Source: Thalassotalea sp. ND16A (GTDB lineage Bacteria; Pseudomonadota; Gammaproteobacteria; Enterobacterales; Alteromonadaceae). Taken from it: 64,000 nucleotides of DNA. The notes beneath the pieces are model-generated. The model was not told the origin of the DNA and searched no databases. It saw only the letters and a list, made by a program, of their open reading frames with translations. A program made the position numbers and the translations under genes. The stretch's first letter is position 1. Each line of letters starts with the position of its first letter. Positions 63,676 to 64,000 of this stretch are shown here, piece after piece. The stretch is from assembly GCF_000764205.1 (NCBI RefSeq), contig NZ_JQDZ01000124.1, positions 37,776 to 101,775 of the forward strand. Direction: 5' to 3'.

Positions 63676-64000
63676 ATGCATATAAAGCTTGATAACTTCC
63701 TGAAATTTCAAAAAGATATGAATAACTATCTATTCAAAATTTCAGTTGTTCTAAAGCTTTCTATATCATTCTCAATTGATCAAATCATTAAGCGAACTGG
63801 TATAGAATACGAGAAACGAAGAACTATTGTTTCTATGCGCGTTTTGAATTTAGGAGGTCCCGTTCAAAAGCACAACGGGATGCCTGTTATTAGCTTTTGT
63901 CAAATTTCTAAGCTGGAAAAGCTATGTTTGGATCATATTTTTTGTGATTCACCATTATCTGGTACGCTATCCTCAATATCTTTTTCGCAAGAATGCAAAG
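63676..64000 (+). CDS. Unrecognised reading frame truncated by the window edge
   Basis: The frame is open from ATG 63676 (or ATG 63658, 63622) to the end of the window, at least 108 codons, with no stop. The product begins MHIKLDNFLKFQKDMNNYLF and contains IDQIIKRTGIEYEKRRT. It is AT-rich, without signal peptide or a motif I know, and its ribosome site is weak. It may be a gene or a chance frame. Confidence 0.4.
   Translation, partial: MHIKLDNFLKFQKDMNNYLFKISVVLKLSISFSIDQIIKRTGIEYEKRRTIVSMRVLNLGGPVQKHNGMPVISFCQISKLEKLCLDHIFCDSPLSGTLSSISFSQECK

Overview
The window reads as chromosome of a moderately AT-rich marine gammaproteobacterium, most likely Alteromonadales and Colwelliaceae-like (Thalassotalea/Colwellia type). 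This rests on the gene repertoire: a GlyGly-CTERM surface protein, the EpmB/EF-P/EpmA set, GlnA with NtrB/NtrC, TypA, a long-form urocanate hydratase, DUF3016 and DUF4202 proteins, and short palindromic intergenic repeats. I found no rRNA gene, intact tRNA gene, CRISPR array, insertion sequence or prophage. The genus is an inference from gene content, not from a search.

Layout. 1-600: end of a surface protein and its terminator. 670-12,430: an accessory-looking block that starts beside a tRNA-Ser-like 3' fragment and ends at a truncated outer-membrane barrel gene. It holds a catabolic set (carboxylesterase, TonB-dependent receptor, PaaK-like CoA ligase, crotonase, XRE/MmyB-type regulator), an NhaC antiporter with a hairpin leader, and a divergent Lrp/AsnC regulator plus cysteine-synthase-like pair. 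12.6-21.1 kb: DUF4202 and a complete clade I nosRZDFYL operon for N2O reduction, led by an FNR-type box. 21.3-27.1 kb: two small exported proteins, a putative outer-membrane barrel, the EF-P lysylation genes, and merC behind a Zur-like palindrome. 27.1-32.4 kb: ntrC-ntrB, a DUF4124 protein and glnA, with a sigma-54 promoter and three NtrC-type sites. 32.5-44.7 kb: ordinary housekeeping genes (typA, a PuuD-domain protein, YihY, prolyl aminopeptidase, Dtd, a GNAT/thioesterase fusion, two SPFH proteins with NfeD, a CPBP protease) among several kinds of repeat.

44.8-49.1 kb is hutC-hutH-hutU. hutI lies alone at 61.6 kb but carries the same TGTATATACA operator, so histidine degradation is a split regulon. 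49.3-53.6 kb is an RND efflux pair. 53.8-58.3 kb is a tightly overlapping four-gene operon: the coenzyme-B12 glutamate mutase subunits S and E, the MutL-type accessory protein, and a stand-alone AMP-forming ligase. It has no methylaspartate ammonia-lyase. The mutase plus adenylating-enzyme combination resembles the logic that makes beta-amino-acid starter units in macrolactam antibiotics, yet no carrier protein or PKS is visible here. I consider it the best candidate for an undescribed system in the window. 58.5-63.6 kb: an RraA-family protein, an aromatic aminotransferase, a decayed stretch, a Cys-rich conserved protein, hutI and an OmpA-family lipoprotein. An unrecognised reading frame runs off the right edge.

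Links between genes. Nitrogen control (NtrBC, GlnA) and histidine use converge on glutamate, which is also the expected substrate of the mutase. The nos operon adds N2O respiration under low oxygen.
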